Positions 60,860 to 64,000 of a stretch of DNA of 64,000 bases are shown one piece after another. A model generated the notes under the pieces. It did no database searches. It saw only the letters and a program-made list of their open reading frames with translations, and had not been told where the DNA came from. Location of the stretch: NCBI RefSeq assembly GCF_963678975.1, contig NC_089273.1, forward strand, positions 28,711,073-28,775,072, given 5' to 3'. The translations under genes and the position numbers were made by a program. Source of the stretch: Dysidea avara (Eukaryota > Porifera > Demospongiae > Dictyoceratida > Dysideidae). Position 1 is the first letter of the stretch; each line of letters begins with the position of its first letter.

Positions 60860-61600
60860 TGTAGGGAATTCAGCTACAAACAAGTCACCCTGCAGTCTGA
60901 TCAGCTAGAAGAAGGTACCTAATAGAGAGTTCAGCTACAAAGAAACCATCATGTAGAGAGTTCAGCTCAAACAAATCACCCTGTAGATAATTCAGCTACA
61001 AACAAATTGCCCTGTAGAGAGATCAGCTAGAAGAAGTTGACTTGTAGAGAGTTCAGTTACAAAGAAACCATCATGTAGAGAGTTCAGCTGCAAACAAATC
61101 ACCCAGTAGAAAGTTCCGATATGAACAGATCACTCTGTAGAGAGTTCAGTTAGAAACAAGTCATCCTGTAGAGAGATCAGCTAGAAGAAGTCACCTTGTA
61201 GAAAGTTCAGCTACAAAGAAACCACCATGCAAGAGAGTTCAGTTGTAAACAAATCACCCGTAGAGAGTTCAGCTAGAAACAAGTCACTCTGTAGAGAGAT
61301 CAGCTAGAAACAAGTCACCCTGTAGAGAGATCAGCTAGAAACAAGTCACCCTGTAGAGAGTTCAGCTAGAAGAAGTTACATTGTAGAGAGTTCAGCTACA
61401 AAGAAACTACCATGTAGAGAGTTCAGCTACAAACAAATCGCCCTGTAGAAAGATCAGCTAGAAGAAGTTACCATGTAGAGAATTCAGCTACAAACAAATC
61501 ACCCTGTAGAGAGTTCAGCTACAAACAAGTCATCCGGTAGAGAGATCAGCTAGAAGGATCACCTTGTAGAGAGTTCAGTTACAAAGAAATCACCCTGCTT
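60860..61600 (-). repeat. 31-bp minisatellite array S6 (short)
   Basis: About 24 monomers, the shortest array in the window, followed by the same CTTCATCTTTTCTTCTTCC end as S4. Confidence 0.93.
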
Positions 61601-61667
61601 CATCTTTTCTTCTTCCTTCGGTAAAGAAAAAAATGATAGGTTAAAAATCTCTAACGCTGACCATAGG

Positions 61668-63224
61668 TAGGGTCCGCAACGCGAAAAATCGATATCCTCC
61701 AATCAACTACCTAACTATTGTCATGTGTTTTTTTTTTGTGTTAGGCTTGAATAACACCAGCGTGGCAGCCAAGTTTGTCACTTTCTTCTGGTAGAAAACG
61801 ATACAAATGTCTTAAAATCACGTGATTTTTCGTTGCAGCAGTTCGTAGGGTTCTTCGTATGCCACGATATTCACTCTCAACATTGTTTAAGTGGTCTATC
61901 ATCAACTCAAAGTATTAGTGGTTTGATTTTTTTGGTCAGTTTCTGGTGGCAGCACGATCTGTGTGCCTTTTTGGAGACAGACAAAATGTTTCTTGCTCTG
62001 GAGCACAGGACAAGCAGAGCAGCAACTGCGCCGTGGGTCAGCAATGACCAGTATAAGGTAAAGTACCTGCATGCGGAGTATGGTTATAATTGAAGTTTGT
62101 TAGCCATCTGGCTGAGCCATCTATATGCTGAAATTCGGCCAAAATGACGCGATTTTTGCAAACAAATGCCAGAATGGTTGATACATCAGTGAGACAGTCT
62201 CAAACAGCAAGGATACGAAGCTTAAAAACACCTAACAATACGGCTATTCCGCCCAGTAAACGCATAGAGCAATCCAATGCATGAAATAGGCACTCACGTG
62301 ATCGAAATTCAAATCGCGGAAATACCCGTAAAGTCGCTTTCATTTCTGAATAGGAATCAAGTAGTGTGCTCCTTTTGTAAATATTTGTGTTAATTGTTCA
62401 CTCAGGCGTGGTCTGGGCCAGTGTAGGTGTGTTTTATGCTGCGATGGCATCAAGGGAGAGTCTCAGACTACTGGGCTAATCGAGATGTTGAACCTAATGC
62501 ACACAAACTGATTGTCACTTGATTCTAAGTGATTTTAATGTAATTGGAATAGATTATGGTTGTATTTTCCGAGATTTGAATATCGATCACGTGAGTACCT
62601 ATTTCATGAATTGGATTGATCTATGCGTTTACTGGGCGAGATAGCCGTATTGTTAGGTGTTTATAAGCTTCGTATCCTTGCTGTTGGAGACTGTCTCACT
62701 GATGTATCAACCATTCTGGTATTTGTTTGCAAAAATCGCGTCATTTTGGCCGATTTTCAACATATAGATGGCTCAGCCAGATGGCTAACAAGCTTCAATT
62801 ATAACCATACTCCGCATGCAGGTACTTTACCTAGTACTGGTCATTACTGACCCACGGCGCAGTTGCTGCTCTGCTTGTCCTGTGCTCCAGAGCAAGAAAC
62901 ATTTTGTCTGTCCCCAAAAAGGCACACAGATCGTGCTGCCACCAGAAACTGACCAATAAAATCAAACCACTAATACTTTGAGTTGATGATAGACCACTTG
63001 AACAATGTTGAGAGTGAATATCGTGGCATACGAAGAACCCTACGAACTGCTGCGACGAAAAATCACGTGATTTTAAGACATTTCACATTTGTATCGTTTT
63101 CTACCAGAAGAAAGTGACAAATTTGGCTGCCACGCTGGTGTTATTCAAGTTACACTTAGCCTAACACATGACAATAGTTAGGTAGTTGATTGGAGGATGT
63201 CGATTTTTCGCGTTGCGGACCCTA
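61668..63224. mobile_element. Foldback element, TAGGGTCCGCA family, copy 2
   Basis: Ends TAGGGTCCGCAACGCGAAAA and complement at 63224; arms ~640 bp each, e.g. CAACATTGTTTAAGTGG / CCACTTGAACAATGTTG and GGGTTCTTCGTATGCC / GGCATACGAAGAACCC. CATAGG is present on both sides of the insertion, but three extra bases (CGG) on the right make the duplication unclear. The interior is different in sequence from copy 1 although the first ~30 bp agree. ORFs inside are mirror artefacts. Confidence 0.88.
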
Positions 63225-63445
63225 CGGCATAGGCCGGCTTTGGGGTATACAAATACAAAAAGAAGTGAAATTTAATCGAAAACAGCCAAACTGTAGTGCG
63301 GCCCTCAGAAAGGCTATGGTGAAAAAAGATGTGAAATCCAAAATCGTGGCCAAGAAATGGCTGTGATGGTAGGTTAATGGTAAAAAATTTAACGTAGTTG
63401 CTATTCGTCCGGTCCCGGAGCAACAGTTATTCTTCCGGCACTCAT

Positions 63446-63471
63446 CACGTGATCTATAATTTACTCACGTG
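63446..63471. promoter_or_regulatory. Tandem CACGTG E-boxes upstream of the ZSWIM-like exon
   Basis: Two TCACGTGATCTAT(A/T) repeats with CACGTG at 63446-63451 and 63466-63471, exactly 20 bp apart, ending ~60 bp before the ATG at 63532. Plausible bHLH-type (USF/MYC/MAX-like) sites in a proximal promoter; inferred from sequence only. Confidence 0.5.
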
Positions 63472-63531
63472 ATCTATTATTTACCGCGAGATTTACCGCG
63501 TGGTGGCTGTCAAGGATTTCCCAGGCAGGTG

Positions 63532-63803
63532 ATGACCAACACAAGCTCCGATATACAAGTAGGAAGTCAATTTGGGTCATTTTCAGCCTTAGAACAGGAG
63601 ATAAAAAATTATCAGAAGCGGCATTTTGTTCAGTTTTCTACTAGAGACAGCAGAACGATTAAAGCAGCCAAGCCGAGAGCCAAGCAGAGAGCACCCAATA
63701 GAACCTTTAACCCCAGCTTGGTCTATTCTGAAATCACCTATTGTTGTGTTGAAGGAGGAAAGAAGTACAAAAGTGAAAGCAAAGGAGAGCGCCCTAACCA
63801 ACT
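63532..63803 (+). CDS. First coding exon of a ZSWIM3/FAR1-like DNA-binding protein (partial)
   Basis: ATG at 63532 (MTNTSSDIQVGSQFGSF); open for 90 codons and ends at a consensus donor CT|GTAAGTT after codon 90 (phase 2). Sequence features: FGSFSALEQEIKNYQKR, then a basic RTIKAAKPRAKQRAPNR stretch, then YSEITYCCVEGGKKYKSESK and GERPNQ. This matches the N-terminal FAR1/WRKY-GCM1-like zinc domain of ZSWIM3-type proteins and MULE transposases (hydrophobic F-x-S-x-E start, C..HGG-like CCVEGGKKYKS, basic SKGERPNQ). The rest of the zinc ligands and any SWIM or transposase domain would be in exons beyond 64000. Read-through would stop at once (TAA at 63805). Either a host regulator or a MULE fragment. 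Confidence 0.65.
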
Positions 63804-64000
63804 GTAAGTTGCCATCATAGCTCTCGGTGGCTATTCACTGTGCACATCATTTTTGCTACTGCAAGTAGCTATCATAGTTTGCGTGTGAGTGAGAGTGAGG
63901 GAAAGAGACACACAGCTGTATTGTGTATGACATAATCATGATAGAATAACTCAGTTTCTGCTGGGCAAATTAGTTTGCATCTGAGTGAAAAATGCTGTAA
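63804..64000 (+). other. Intron start after ZSWIM-like exon
   Basis: AT-rich, begins GTAAGTTGCC. No further exon seen before the window ends. Confidence 0.5.

Larger units (their letters stand above)
60010..63400 (-). mobile_element. Composite minisatellite-bearing element 6, with nested foldback
   Basis: 3' end at left: ATCAAGACACGCGGTAGTGTGTC hairpin (one mismatch); body to ~60850 with CTCTAATAGAACAGTCACCC at 60779; short array 60860-61600; 5' segment split by the foldback 61668-63224 exactly within the CCGGCCTATGG palindrome; then one arm of the 320-bp foldback to ~63400 (AACAGCCAAACTGT, GTGCGGCCCTCAG, GGTAGGTTAATGG). Confidence 0.77.

Noticed and set aside
61833..62850. ORFs of 75-86 aa inside 61668-63224
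   Set aside because: They lie in the two arms of a foldback element and are reverse complements of each other.

Overview
The window is eukaryotic, AT-rich and dominated by repeats. It reads as gene-poor DNA from an invertebrate animal. An EGF-rich extracellular gene with ITIH-type C-terminus, a BEL/Pao retrotransposon, an animal-type Crypton and a ZSWIM-like exon all fit an early-branching metazoan; a demosponge is my best guess, but this is inference. There are no prokaryotic features.

Layout. 1-7035 and 9905-14336 hold three (+) composite elements, each made of a 5' segment, a long array of a ~31-bp minisatellite and an ~850-bp conserved body that ends in a hairpin. Three more lie on (-) at 22486-27365, 44198-47455 and 60010-~63400. 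They interrupt an older tandem repeat of ~1.4-kb units (7036-9900, 14337-14503, 20888-22485, resuming after 27627). A nearly intact BEL/Pao LTR retrotransposon fills 14509-20882 on (-), with 185-bp LTRs and a 5-bp target duplication. 29375-36000 holds a decayed LINE on (-), split by a 3.2-kb TIR transposon (31172-34367).

Host genes. Four exons on (-) (58823-59374, 57830-57967, 43527-43988, 39239-39477) join in frame at good splice sites. They encode five EGF modules, a Cys-rich linker and a C-terminus like that of inter-alpha-trypsin inhibitor heavy chains. Introns 2 and 3 (13.8 and 4.0 kb) contain most of the other transposons: a Crypton with an intact 529-aa tyrosine recombinase (47713-49302), several hAT-like MITEs with perfect 8-bp duplications, CAGGGG-type MITEs with 5-bp duplications, and large nested foldback elements. 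At the right edge a (+) exon (63532-63803) looks like the start of a ZSWIM/FAR1-like DNA-binding protein.

Most notable. A short motif built on the dyad CTCTANTAGAG occurs inside at least five otherwise unrelated transposon families here, and also at the edge of every complete minisatellite array. The minisatellite monomer may derive from it. The Crypton is unusual in being flanked by ~147-bp direct repeats with a ~150-bp hairpin between its ORF and the right repeat. Two foldback elements have termini that are themselves hairpins.
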